A stretch of DNA of 64,000 bases from assembly GCF_017168235.1 (NCBI RefSeq), contig NZ_JABFAO010000004.1, forward strand, positions 1,044,028 through 1,108,027. Direction: 5' to 3'. Shown here piece by piece: positions 52,626-60,393 of the stretch (its first letter is position 1; each line of letters opens with the position of its first letter). The position numbers and the translations under genes are program-made. The DNA comes from Rhodococcus sp. KRD197 (GTDB taxonomy: Bacteria; Actinomycetota; Actinomycetes; Mycobacteriales; Mycobacteriaceae). The notes under the pieces were generated by a model. The model saw nothing but the letters and a program-made list of their open reading frames with translations, did not search any database and was not told where the DNA came from.

Positions 52626-54020
52626 CTAGGGCACTGGCTCCACGACGGTGGGTGGCCAGTTGTGTGGTGTGACGTTGTCCGGTTTGGTGCCTTTGACAGC
52701 CTCTGGGTCTTCGGGGTCGGGGTCCCAGTCGAAGTAGACGTTGTTCCACGCCCCCGGCGAGTCGAACAACGTCTCCTCGCTGTGAAACTCCGCCCGAGCG
52801 AACAACGTCCACTCCTCACTGTGGAACTCCGCCCCGACGAACCCCGTCCACTCCTTACTGCGGAACTGCGCCTCGGCGAACGAGGTCCGCTCACCGTGGA
52901 ACTCCGCAAAGCCGAACGACGTCCGCCCACCGTGGAACTGCGCTTCCATGAACGATGTCCGCTCACCGTGGAACTGCGCCTGGTTGAACCCCGTCCACTC
53001 CTTACTGCGAAACTGCGCGTTGTCGAACGACGTCCGCTCACCGTGGAACTCCGCCCGAGCGAACGACGTCCACTCCTTACTGCGAAACTGCGCGTCGCGG
53101 AACCCCGTCCACTCCTTACTGCGAAACTGCGCGTCGGCGAACGACGTCCAACCACCATGGAACTGCGCCTCGGCGAACGACGTCCGTTCACCGTGGAAGT
53201 GGGCACCGCTGAAGTCGGTGATGCCGCGGAAGTGCGCGCCGGTGAAGTCCGCGTTGTGAAAGTGCGCGCCAGTGAGGTCGTAGTTGAAGTTGCTCCAGTT
53301 GTGGTGGTGGTCGGGTTTGAGGTGGGTGGCGATGATGCGGGTGATGGCTCGTCGGACGGTGAGGTCGTCGTGGGGGTGGTGGTAGGTGCGTTCGATGGTG
53401 GTGGCTGCGTCGGGGGTGACCACGGTTTGGCGCAGGTGGGGGTGTTCGGTGGGTGGTGTGTAGGGGCGGGTGAGGTAGCCACAGAGGTAGTTGATGCATG
53501 TTTGGGCGTCGGCGTGTTTGCCTCGGTCGATCCAGTCGTCGGTGAGGGCTTCGAGGGCGTAGACGCCGGCGAGCCTGACTTCGGGTGACGGGTCGGCGAA
53601 TTGGGCTGTTGTACTGACGAATCGACGTCGTAGCTCTTGAACGTCCGCGAGGTCGTGGGTCCGTGCGGCGTGGAGGGTATCGAGAGTGTTCTTTTGGTCT
53701 GCGATGCGCTCGGTGCTGGTTCGGGTGAGGTGTGTTCCGGTGTAGGCGATGGCAGCGGCGGTGACGACGAAGAAGCCGCCGATGATGGTTCCGTGGCCGG
53801 GTGTGATGTCTTGGCGTAGGTACCAGTCCCAAGCGGTCGGTCCAGCGAAACCGCCGGCGAAACCGATAGCGAAGCAGCCCCCGAGGGATATCTTGTGCCG
53901 CTCTATCTACAATTCGGCCCGTCGACGGATCGACGCGGCGGTTGGGTTCGCGGGCGTGGCGGCGGCGACGGCTGGGTCGAAGTCGTCGCTTGGGGCGGGG
54001 ACCGACTCGGAGCTGCTCAC
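52626..54020 (-). pseudogene. Pentapeptide-repeat protein gene with amber codon
   Basis: A GTG at 54020 begins a frame (SSSESVPAPSDDFD ... RRRAEL) that meets TAG at 53907-53909; the same frame then continues IERHKISLGGC, two transmembrane helices, the helical LEALTDDWIDRGKHADAQTC region and about 20 pentapeptide-like blocks (FHGERTSFAEAQ, FRSKEWTGF). Continuity on both sides of the stop argues for a nonsense mutation (GAG to TAG) in one gene of about 464 codons. The GTG at 53423 would give only the repeat part. Function of these beta-helix proteins is unknown. Confidence 0.7.
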
Positions 54021-54168
54021 GATGTGACCGTAGCGGATTGCGCTGCTCTACGTGACTCAAGGATCGAGCCGTCTGACCAGCCAATATGTGAGCTGGCTGC
54101 TCGTGCTCTCATCATCTGTCGGCCATCAGCCTGGCGTCCCGAAATGCGGATCGGGGAGGCGTCCCGTC

Positions 54169-54333
54169 TTACTCGGCTGCGCTGGTGAGTGCATCCGGAC
54201 GGTCTGTTGCGGCGTTGTTTCCGCTGGTGGATCGTCCGGTGCGGTGGTGTACCTGTGTCAGAGCGAGTGCGCGGGCGGTCATCTCGGCGATTTCGGCATC
54301 CAGTGGTGGGCCGTCGATGGTTCGGATTCGCAT
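54169..54333 (-). CDS. 54-aa hypothetical protein
   Basis: Starts MRIRTIDGPPLDAEIAEMTA, then ALALTQVHHRTG and a Ser/Asn-rich tail. Normal composition in this frame compared with its shadows, and it fills the gap between two minus genes. The start could be further upstream, since the frame is open. Confidence 0.45.
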   Translation of the reverse strand: MRIRTIDGPPLDAEIAEMTARALALTQVHHRTGRSTSGNNAATDRPDALTSAAE

Positions 54334-54396
54334 ACGGATGATCGTGCCACCGGGTACCGACAGATTCAGTTGCGGCGCAACACAACCACGCTCGTA

Positions 54397-54699
54397 TCAG
54401 AGGTGGAGCAGGTTCGGTGGTGCTGTTCCGTCGAACTGTTCGAGTGCGTCGAGGATGCCTTCGTAGTTGGCGGGGCGGCAGTCTCCGAGTGTGGCGATGA
54501 GAACGTTGTCGCCGTCGATGGTGGCGAGGTAGGACGGTGGGGTTCCGTTGTCGGAGACGAGGGTGGCGGCGTCGAGCAGGGCAGTGCGGATGGCGTCGGC
54601 TGCGGCGCGTTTGGCGGCATCTCGGCTCGGTTCGGCTCCGGATGCGGTGATGATCTCGGGGTGGTTGTCGGGTCGGGTGGTGACGGTCCAGGTGATCAT
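54397..54699 (-). CDS. Small hypothetical protein
   Basis: 100 aa with AAGGACG before the ATG. Beta-alpha pattern with WTVTTRPDNHPEIITASGAE, PSYLATIDGDNVLIATLGD. No family recognised; a small single-domain plasmid protein. Confidence 0.6.
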   Translation of the reverse strand: MITWTVTTRPDNHPEIITASGAEPSRDAAKRAAADAIRTALLDAATLVSDNGTPPSYLATIDGDNVLIATLGDCRPANYEGILDALEQFDGTAPPNLLHL

Positions 54700-54833
54700 G
54701 TGCGGTCGTCCTTGTGTCGGCGTGAAGGTGAGTGGCTGCTGGCTGACAGCGTCGCGCACCGAGCCCTGGCGAGGGGCGCGACGTCGCCGTTTCGTCGCTG
54801 CCTGTGGATCACCGAAGGCCTGTGGACGAACAA

Positions 54834-54863
54834 GATCCCCGGCCCCGGGCGGGGTCGGGGATC
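54834..54863 (-). terminator. Terminator hairpin
   Basis: GATCCCCGGCCCCG pairs with CGGGGATC and inner GGGG tracts; located past the minus gene ending at 54879, followed by TTGTT. Confidence 0.7.
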
Positions 54864-54878
54864 TGCTGGTGCTGCGGG

Positions 54879-55445
54879 TCAGGTCTGCTCGAAGGCATCG
54901 GGGACGACGGTGGGGTCACGGCGGAACTTTCCTCCGTCACGGAAAACGCCGACGGCGGCGCGGTGGACGGTGCGCAGTTCGCTCATGAGGGTGTCGTAGC
55001 CGATGCGGTCGGTGATGCGCCAGGTGATCGGGCCCATACGGAGGTCGACCCAGTGCAGGGTGCGGCGCTGTTCGGCCGAGTAGGCGTTTCGGGCGATGGT
55101 GGTTGCTTCGGGCTTGGCGAGCCAGACGATCGACAGAGCGGGTAGGGCGAAGTCGTCGCCGGATTGTGTCGGTAGTGCGGTGCGGGCGTCGACGCCGGTG
55201 AGGACGGCGCGGACGTGGGCAAAGGCGGTGATGACTCCGGATACGGCGGCTGCGGTGCGGAAGGTCATCATGACGTGGCCGAAGGCGACGACCATCTGCG
55301 CTTCGTCGGTGCCTGCGGCGTGAACGCTGATTTTCGCGGTCTGTGGACCTGAGATGAATGCCGTTGTATGGGTGACGATCCCAGGTGTACGGGCTGTGTG
55401 CTCGGCGGCAGTTTTGTCTGCGGCGGTGATCGTGGGTTGGTGCAT
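54879..55445 (-). CDS. Hypothetical protein downstream of element copy C
   Basis: 188 aa from ATG at 55445 with CGAGGAG upstream. Starts MHQPTITAADKTAAEHTART; the rest looks like a mixed alpha/beta domain (FGHVMMTFRTAAAVSGVITA, WRITDRIGYDTLMSELRTVH). Third Met-His gene behind the conserved element. No family recognised. Confidence 0.6.
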   Translation of the reverse strand: MHQPTITAADKTAAEHTARTPGIVTHTTAFISGPQTAKISVHAAGTDEAQMVVAFGHVMMTFRTAAAVSGVITAFAHVRAVLTGVDARTALPTQSGDDFALPALSIVWLAKPEATTIARNAYSAEQRRTLHWVDLRMGPITWRITDRIGYDTLMSELRTVHRAAVGVFRDGGKFRRDPTVVPDAFEQT

Positions 55446-55480
55446 GTCCGGCTCCTCGACGTCTCGACCGGTCCCCCGGC

Positions 55481-55897
55481 CTTGCTCTGCCAATTTCTTT
55501 TCGCCGTCATCTGGCGTGAGGAGAGACAGCAGCGCACGGGCACGACGGGGCAACGCCGCGGCCGGGCAGTTTTCGTGGGAGCGCAGCGAGTGCGGGACGA
55601 AAAGTGTTCGGAGCCTTCGGCCGTAGCGCAGCGGAGCGAGGGGTTGAGGCGGCGGGCACGGGTGATGCAGTATCGCCGGGAGCCAGATGTACGAGAAAGA
55701 AATTCGATGTCTTTTCACGGTGCGGAGCGCAGCGGAGTTCGATTCGGTGGACGCCCGCAGGGTGGCCGGCCCCGCCGGCAGGCGGGAATGCTAGACCGCT
55801 GGTCGACGCCGGTGAAGGGGCCACCTCCCGCTCGTGGAGCTCGTGAGGTGATTGTGCGGGAGCGACGGAGATCGGCCGCGCTCGGTGTCGCGGTAGC
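55481..55897 (-). repeat. Conserved intergenic element, copy C
   Basis: About 417 bp with GTGCGGAGCGCAGCGGAGTT at 55730-55749. It is the copy closest to A in the tracts GTGTTCGGAGCCT and GTAGCGCAGCGGAGCGAGGG. It sits upstream of the 55445 gene; its far side faces a divergent plus gene, so here the element holds or adjoins the promoter. Confidence 0.8.
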
Positions 55898-56108
55898 ACG
55901 ACGGTTAGTCCTTGAGACCAATCGGCACTGTCCGCTGCCCGGCCGTCGCGGAGGCTGTGAAGCGTGAGCGTCTATTGCATTCTCTGCTCTATTATCATTC
56001 TGGCGCAACCGATTTGGAGCTCCTTTGATATTGCGCGGTGCGTGTAGGTGGACTACGGTGATCACAAAAGTGCCCCGTGCGTGAAATCGATCAGCAGGAG
56101 TTTGCGAG
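55898..56108. other. AT-richer promoter region
   Basis: Gap between element C and the plus gene at 56109. Contains TATTATCATTC (55990-56000) and an AGCAGGAG ribosome binding site at its right end. No gene seen. Confidence 0.5.
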
Positions 56109-56549
56109 TTGACATCGATACCTTTGTCCGATGGTTGGGTTCGCCACTATCAGCTTCCGACGCGCGATGATTACTGGTTGGACCCGTTTCCCTCTGGGGT
56201 GACAGAGGAGGAGCGGTATCACTTTGGGCTCGGCGGCGACCGTCGGGTTAGCCCGATTCGGGGGTATGACTCTCGGGGTATTGGGCCTGTGGAGTGGGTC
56301 AATGCACTGAACGACCGCGCGGTGATCTTGGATGCCGATGGCGGCTGGGAAGCTGGTGGCGAGTTTCATGTGTGGTACTCGCGGGGCGGCGGGACGCTTC
56401 CGTACGAGATCACGAGGAGTGCTGTTCGCGGCCCCCGCATTGTGGCCGGTGACAATGCGGGGTGGGTTGAGCAGCTTGACGAAGCAATCGCGCAGGTGGA
56501 GGCGTACGTGGGGATCGTTCACGGCGCTGCCGATGCCCTGGTGAGCTGA
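56109..56549 (+). CDS. Hypothetical protein preceding ART-like gene
   Basis: 146 aa from TTG with AGCAGGAG 7 nt upstream. Acidic, Trp/Tyr-containing, beta-rich (FHVWYSRGGGTLPYEITRSA) with a helical end. No family recognised. Only 4 bp separate it from the following gene, so they probably form a pair. Confidence 0.55.
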   Translation: MTSIPLSDGWVRHYQLPTRDDYWLDPFPSGVTEEERYHFGLGGDRRVSPIRGYDSRGIGPVEWVNALNDRAVILDADGGWEAGGEFHVWYSRGGGTLPYEITRSAVRGPRIVAGDNAGWVEQLDEAIAQVEAYVGIVHGAADALVS

Positions 56550-56553
56550 TCCG

Positions 56554-57453
56554 TTGCCGCCCTCATATTCGAGGCGATCGAATCGGAGTTTCGTCCGACC
56601 AGCAGCACCGGAGTTCAAAGATGTTCGCGCGGCGATTATCTCGACGCCGTACCTGACCGCGCGACAGAAGCTCCGCTACCTTTCCGCTTGGCTCAGGATT
56701 GCCCCTCACGCTTCCCGCAACGCATCGGTGTTCCGGAAATATCTTGACCATACGAGCTTCGAGGCACGGCTGATCGGTCTCCGCTACCAGCTCGACATCG
56801 TCGATCCGGAGTTGTTCAGCCTCACCTCGTCCGACTCGGCCGTAATCTCACGAACCGATCGCTGGCCCAACGCATCATTGTGCCGGAACATCTTCGGAGA
56901 TGTTGTCGGACCACGCATCTGTCGCTTGTCCCTCGAATGGGACGGCAATACGAAAAACACCTGGCCTCGGCTACTGCACCGCGCGGTCGACCCGAGCAGT
57001 GCCTACAACCAGCACACGATCGAAGGCGGCCTTCTCGACCGGCGCGTCGCACATGCGCTCGCCTGCGCACTACCGGCGTACATGCACCACGAACTTGCGC
57101 AACTTCCGCTGCGTGGCAGTCATATCCTGCTCTGGCGGGGGCTCGGCAATGACGCGGGTAGTCATGATACCTTCTTCGCCGACGCTGCGCGCCGCCGTCC
57201 TCACGACTACAGCGCACCGCCGCTGTCTTCGTACACAACGTCCGTCGTGGACGGAATGGGTTGGGCGCGTGACGGACACGGAATATTGCTTGTCGAGCTC
57301 GTTCCGTTCGGTGCGCTGTTCTCGGCTGAATACATTCTCGGGGAACTCGGTGAGATCGTCGTCCGAGACCACAAGCACCGGTGGCTGTTGCCGCTGCGTC
57401 TACGAGATCAGACGTGGCACGTCGATTACCCATCGCTCGACAATCGGGGCTAG
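56554..57453 (+). CDS. Hypothetical protein, weak ADP-ribosyltransferase-like pattern
   Basis: 299 aa from TTG. An N-terminal helical half is followed by ILLWRGLG (candidate Arg), LSSYTTSVVDG (candidate Ser/Thr) and YILGELGEIVVRDH (candidate Glu pair), in the order of R-S-E ADP-ribosyltransferases. The Glu spacing is ExxE rather than ExE, so this is tentative. Paired with the small upstream gene, possibly an effector-and-partner unit. GC is lower than in the transfer genes. Confidence 0.45.
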   Translation: MPPSYSRRSNRSFVRPAAPEFKDVRAAIISTPYLTARQKLRYLSAWLRIAPHASRNASVFRKYLDHTSFEARLIGLRYQLDIVDPELFSLTSSDSAVISRTDRWPNASLCRNIFGDVVGPRICRLSLEWDGNTKNTWPRLLHRAVDPSSAYNQHTIEGGLLDRRVAHALACALPAYMHHELAQLPLRGSHILLWRGLGNDAGSHDTFFADAARRRPHDYSAPPLSSYTTSVVDGMGWARDGHGILLVELVPFGALFSAEYILGELGEIVVRDHKHRWLLPLRLRDQTWHVDYPSLDNRG

Positions 57454-57487
57454 AGGCCGGCCAGCAGCGATTTCTCGGACGATACGC

Positions 57488-58072
57488 CTAGGCGGTTGCC
57501 TCACGTTCGGCACGGGCTAGAGCGAGGTTGCTATACAGTGCGGACCGTTTCAAACCTGTGTTCTTGCACAGCGTTTCGAGTTTGAACTGCCGCGTTTCGT
57601 AGACCTGAAGTAGGTAGGCTCGTTCCTCTGGTGTGAGGGTGTGCGGGCGGCCTTTCATCTTGCCGGCGGCTGCAGCCGCTGCGATGGCGTCGCGGGTGCG
57701 TGCTCGGATGAGATCGGATTCGAATTCGGCCATGAGACCGAGCATTCCGATGAACATCTTGCCCATCGGGTCTGCCGGGTCGTAGATCTTCCCGTCGATC
57801 GACAGTGCCACCCCGCGTGCAGCCAGCCGACCGACAGTTTCGTGCAGGTCGCCAGCCGATCGGGAGAGCCGATCGAGTTTGGTGACACAGAATTCGTCTC
57901 CCTCGCGGCTGGCGTTGATGGCATTCTCGAGCCCGGGTCGTTTGCTTTGTCGGCCGCTGACTCCGTTGTCGACGTAGACATGATCGCGGTCGACGCCGAT
58001 CTTGCCGAGCAACCCGATCTGGACCGCGGTGTCCTGCCGGGCGGTACTGCACCGCGCGTATCCGATTTTCAT
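57488..58072 (-). CDS. Serine resolvase/invertase
   Basis: 194 aa. YARCSTARQDTAVQ holds the catalytic serine, KLDRLSRSAGDL and GLMAEFESDLI are resolvase core motifs, and the C-terminal HTH (TLCKNTGLKRSALYSNL) binds res. Likely resolves plasmid multimers or cointegrates. A Tn402-type transposon end lies 112 bp upstream of its start, in the expected res region. Confidence 0.9.
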   Translation of the reverse strand: MKIGYARCSTARQDTAVQIGLLGKIGVDRDHVYVDNGVSGRQSKRPGLENAINASREGDEFCVTKLDRLSRSAGDLHETVGRLAARGVALSIDGKIYDPADPMGKMFIGMLGLMAEFESDLIRARTRDAIAAAAAAGKMKGRPHTLTPEERAYLLQVYETRQFKLETLCKNTGLKRSALYSNLALARAEREATA

Positions 58073-58087
58073 GCCCCTCCTGCCCTG

Positions 58088-58183
58088 CTGGACTCGATCT
58101 GTCCAGTAGAGACTACGTTAAGCCGGAATAATCCAATGGACCTTCTAATGGACTTCTCAGCCGGTCGAAGCGCGACGTCATTC
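58088..58183. promoter_or_regulatory. Candidate res site of resolvase
   Basis: Contains CTGGAC/GTCCAG inverted repeat (58088-58106) and two AATGGAC direct repeats (58134-58154) between the resolvase start and the transposon end. The half-site pattern fits a multi-subsite res region. Confidence 0.45.
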
Positions 58184-58229
58184 TGTCAGTTTCAGAAGAC
58201 GACTGCACTTGTTCAGAAGTGGACTGCAC
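58184..58229 (+). repeat. Tn402/Tn5053-type terminal inverted repeat
   Basis: 58184-58208 reads TGTCAGTTTCAGAAGACGACTGCAC in two parts TGTCAGTTTCAGAAG and ACGACTGCAC; it differs at one base of 25 from the Tn402/Tn5053 end as I recall it. A second repeat TTCAGAAGTGGACTGCAC follows at 58212-58229, as at Tn402-family ends where TniA binds several repeats. The orientation puts the element to the right. Confidence 0.75.
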
Positions 58230-58396
58230 ATCGCCTTTTCGGACGTTCCGAGATGGAGGTGCTTCTGTTGAGCGTGTGGTTCCAACCCTGACGCGCAAGA
58301 GGTAGCTCGCGCGGTCGTCAACACTTAGCACCAGAAATCGACTGGATGGGCCAACTTCCGAGCTGATCGTCACTATATCCGAGCGACAGGTATGCG

Positions 58397-58414
58397 ATGT
58401 AACGCCTGTTACAT
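58397..58414. promoter_or_regulatory. Palindromic operator upstream of chrB-like gene
   Basis: ATGTAAC-GCCT-GTTACAT, perfect 7-bp arms, 8 bp before the GTG start of the ChrB-N-like gene. Likely autoregulatory or chromate-responsive operator. Confidence 0.55.
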
Positions 58415-58422
58415 TCTTCACT

Positions 58423-58998
58423 GTGACTGATGAAGCACCACCGACACGGTGGGTCGTGTTGTTGATAAAACTGCCGTCGGATCCGTCACGGCATCGAGTG
58501 GCTGTCTGGCGGGAGTTGAGCAAGGCGGGCGCGTTGTCGGTAGGCCAGGGTGTGTGGGCTGCACCGGACGTACCGGTGTTCGCTGCTGGAATCGCACGGG
58601 CGTTGGAACTGTCAGACCGGGCTGGCGGCGAGGTGGTTTCACTCCATGCCTCTGGTGTCACCGCCGCTGATTCGTATCGGTTCCAGGCAATGTTCACTTC
58701 CGCACGGGAGGACGAGTGGACGGAATTCGTCGCCGACAGTGGCAAGTACGAGCTCGAGCTGGACAAGGAAATCAGCAACGCCAAGTTCACCTTGGCCGAG
58801 CTTGAGGAGGAAGAACAAAGCCTCGACCGACTCAGGCGTTGGCACCGAGACATCACGGCCCGGGATGTGTTCGGGTCACCGAGCGCCCCCGAGGCCGAGC
58901 GGCGGCTACAGCGCTGCACCGCGCGGTTCGCTGACTACACCGAACGGGTTTTCTCTGCGCTGCACGTCCCTGACGGATCAGTCGGGGACGTCCTGTGA
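58423..58998 (+). CDS. ChrB N-terminal-domain protein
   Basis: 191 aa from GTG. WVVLLIKLPSDPSRHRVAVW and GALSVGQGVWAAPD are the conserved start of ChrB_N proteins; the rest is helical and charged. Full ChrB regulates chromate resistance; actinobacteria often carry the N-domain as a separate protein. ATGA overlap with the MFS gene. No ChrA is in the window, so the substrate may not be chromate. Confidence 0.75.
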   Translation: MTDEAPPTRWVVLLIKLPSDPSRHRVAVWRELSKAGALSVGQGVWAAPDVPVFAAGIARALELSDRAGGEVVSLHASGVTAADSYRFQAMFTSAREDEWTEFVADSGKYELELDKEISNAKFTLAELEEEEQSLDRLRRWHRDITARDVFGSPSAPEAERRLQRCTARFADYTERVFSALHVPDGSVGDVL

Positions 58999-60170
58999 TG
59001 ACCACGCCGGCTACGGGAGTACCGCCTCGGGCACAGATGTGGCCGCTCTACGCGGCAGGCTTCACAACTGCGTTCGGTGCCCACGGTATCGCCGCAAACC
59101 TGTTCTCGGAGACTGGGAATCTGCCTGCTTCGCTGCTGTATCTCGGTCTTCTGTTGGCACTGTACGACGGTGCCGAGGTGGTGTTGAAGCCCGTGTTCGG
59201 TTCTCTTGCGGACCGGATTGGGGCCCGTCCGGTTTTGATCGGCGGACTGATCGCTTTCGCGGCAGCGTCCGCAGTGTTCGTGGTTGTCGACGACCCGAGC
59301 TGGCTGTGGCTCGCACGCCTGGGCCAAGGTGCAGGTGCGTCGGCGTTCTCACCGGCCGCGAGCTCCCTGGTCGCCCGGATGAATCCGAAGAGCAAGCAGG
59401 GCAGAGCATTCGGCACGTACGGGTTCTACAAAAGCATCGGCTACACCCTGGGTCCGCTACTGGGAGGGGCCATCGTATGGTTCGGAGGACTGTCGCTGCT
59501 GTTCGCGGTCATGGCGGTCCTCGCGGTCTCGGTGGCGGTGTGGGGAGCATTGGCGGTCCCATCGATTCCGCCGCTTCCGCGTGCAAGGCAGACCGTGGTC
59601 GACCTGGCGCGTCGTCTCTCGGACGGTGCGTTTCTTCGTCCGACCGCTGCGCTAGCCGCCGCTACCGCCGCCTTGTCGGTGGGTGTGGGATTTCTACCTG
59701 TGTCCGGGGCTGCTGCCGGTCTCGGACCGGTCGTCACCGGTGCTGCGGTGTCACTGCTCGCCGCCTGCGCGGCGCTGACTCAACCGCGTGCAGGTCGGGC
59801 GTTGGATGCGGGGCGGCTGCACACTCGTACGGGGATCCGCGCTGGGCTGCTGATCACTGCGGCGGGACTTGGATGTGCGATGTTGCCGGGACTGGTGGGA
59901 GTGTTGCTTGCTGCCGTTGCGGTCGGAATCGGCACGGGACTGATCACCCCGCTGGCGTTCGCTGCGTTGGCGGCCTCGACGCCCGAGGAGCGGCTGGGGC
60001 AGACGATGGGCGCGGCCGAACTGGGCCGTGAACTCGGCGACGCCGGCGGACCACTGCTGGTGGCCGGTGCAGCCGCCGTGGCCACTCTCACCGTGGGCTA
60101 TGCGGTTCTGGCCGTGCTGATCGCGGCGGCTCCCCTCGCTGTGGCACAACGTGAGCGACCTCGGTCGTGA
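58995..60170 (+). CDS. MFS efflux transporter
   Basis: 391 aa, about 12 transmembrane helices. GSLADRIGARPVL and LARLGQGAGASAFSPAASSL are MFS motifs A- and C-like, as in drug/metabolite efflux pumps. Coupled to the ChrB-N-like gene by a 4-nt overlap, so the latter may regulate it. The substrate cannot be told from sequence. Confidence 0.85.
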   Translation: MMTTPATGVPPRAQMWPLYAAGFTTAFGAHGIAANLFSETGNLPASLLYLGLLLALYDGAEVVLKPVFGSLADRIGARPVLIGGLIAFAAASAVFVVVDDPSWLWLARLGQGAGASAFSPAASSLVARMNPKSKQGRAFGTYGFYKSIGYTLGPLLGGAIVWFGGLSLLFAVMAVLAVSVAVWGALAVPSIPPLPRARQTVVDLARRLSDGAFLRPTAALAAATAALSVGVGFLPVSGAAAGLGPVVTGAAVSLLAACAALTQPRAGRALDAGRLHTRTGIRAGLLITAAGLGCAMLPGLVGVLLAAVAVGIGTGLITPLAFAALAASTPEERLGQTMGAAELGRELGDAGGPLLVAGAAAVATLTVGYAVLAVLIAAAPLAVAQRERPRS

Positions 60171-60393
60171 ACGAACCGCTGCAGCATCGTTGCAAGTTCG
60201 GCGTGTCGACGACCGTTGTCTCCGGACGCTGTGCGATCACGAAGCGGTTTCGCTGTTCAGCCAAAATGGGTATCCCGCAGCCTGTGGGCGCGATTGGGTG
60301 TGTGACCTTCTGGGCGCACCACTCTGGGCCGGCAGAACAGGCGCGCCCCCGTTTGCGCAGTCCGAGTCGTGCAGGTGCGTTTGCCGATTCGGT
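60171..60393. other. Gap between convergent genes
   Basis: Between the MFS gene end and the MprF-like gene end. No gene, and no clear terminator hairpin with T-run was seen. Confidence 0.5.

Noticed and set aside
52900-53200. Tandem DNA repeats, considered as a CRISPR-like array
   Set aside because: The repeats are in frame and encode pentapeptide-type blocks; no unique spacers of constant length.
53188-54084. Arg/His-rich 298-codon minus frame
   Set aside because: Shadow of the pentapeptide-repeat pseudogene; composition is typical of a wrong frame.
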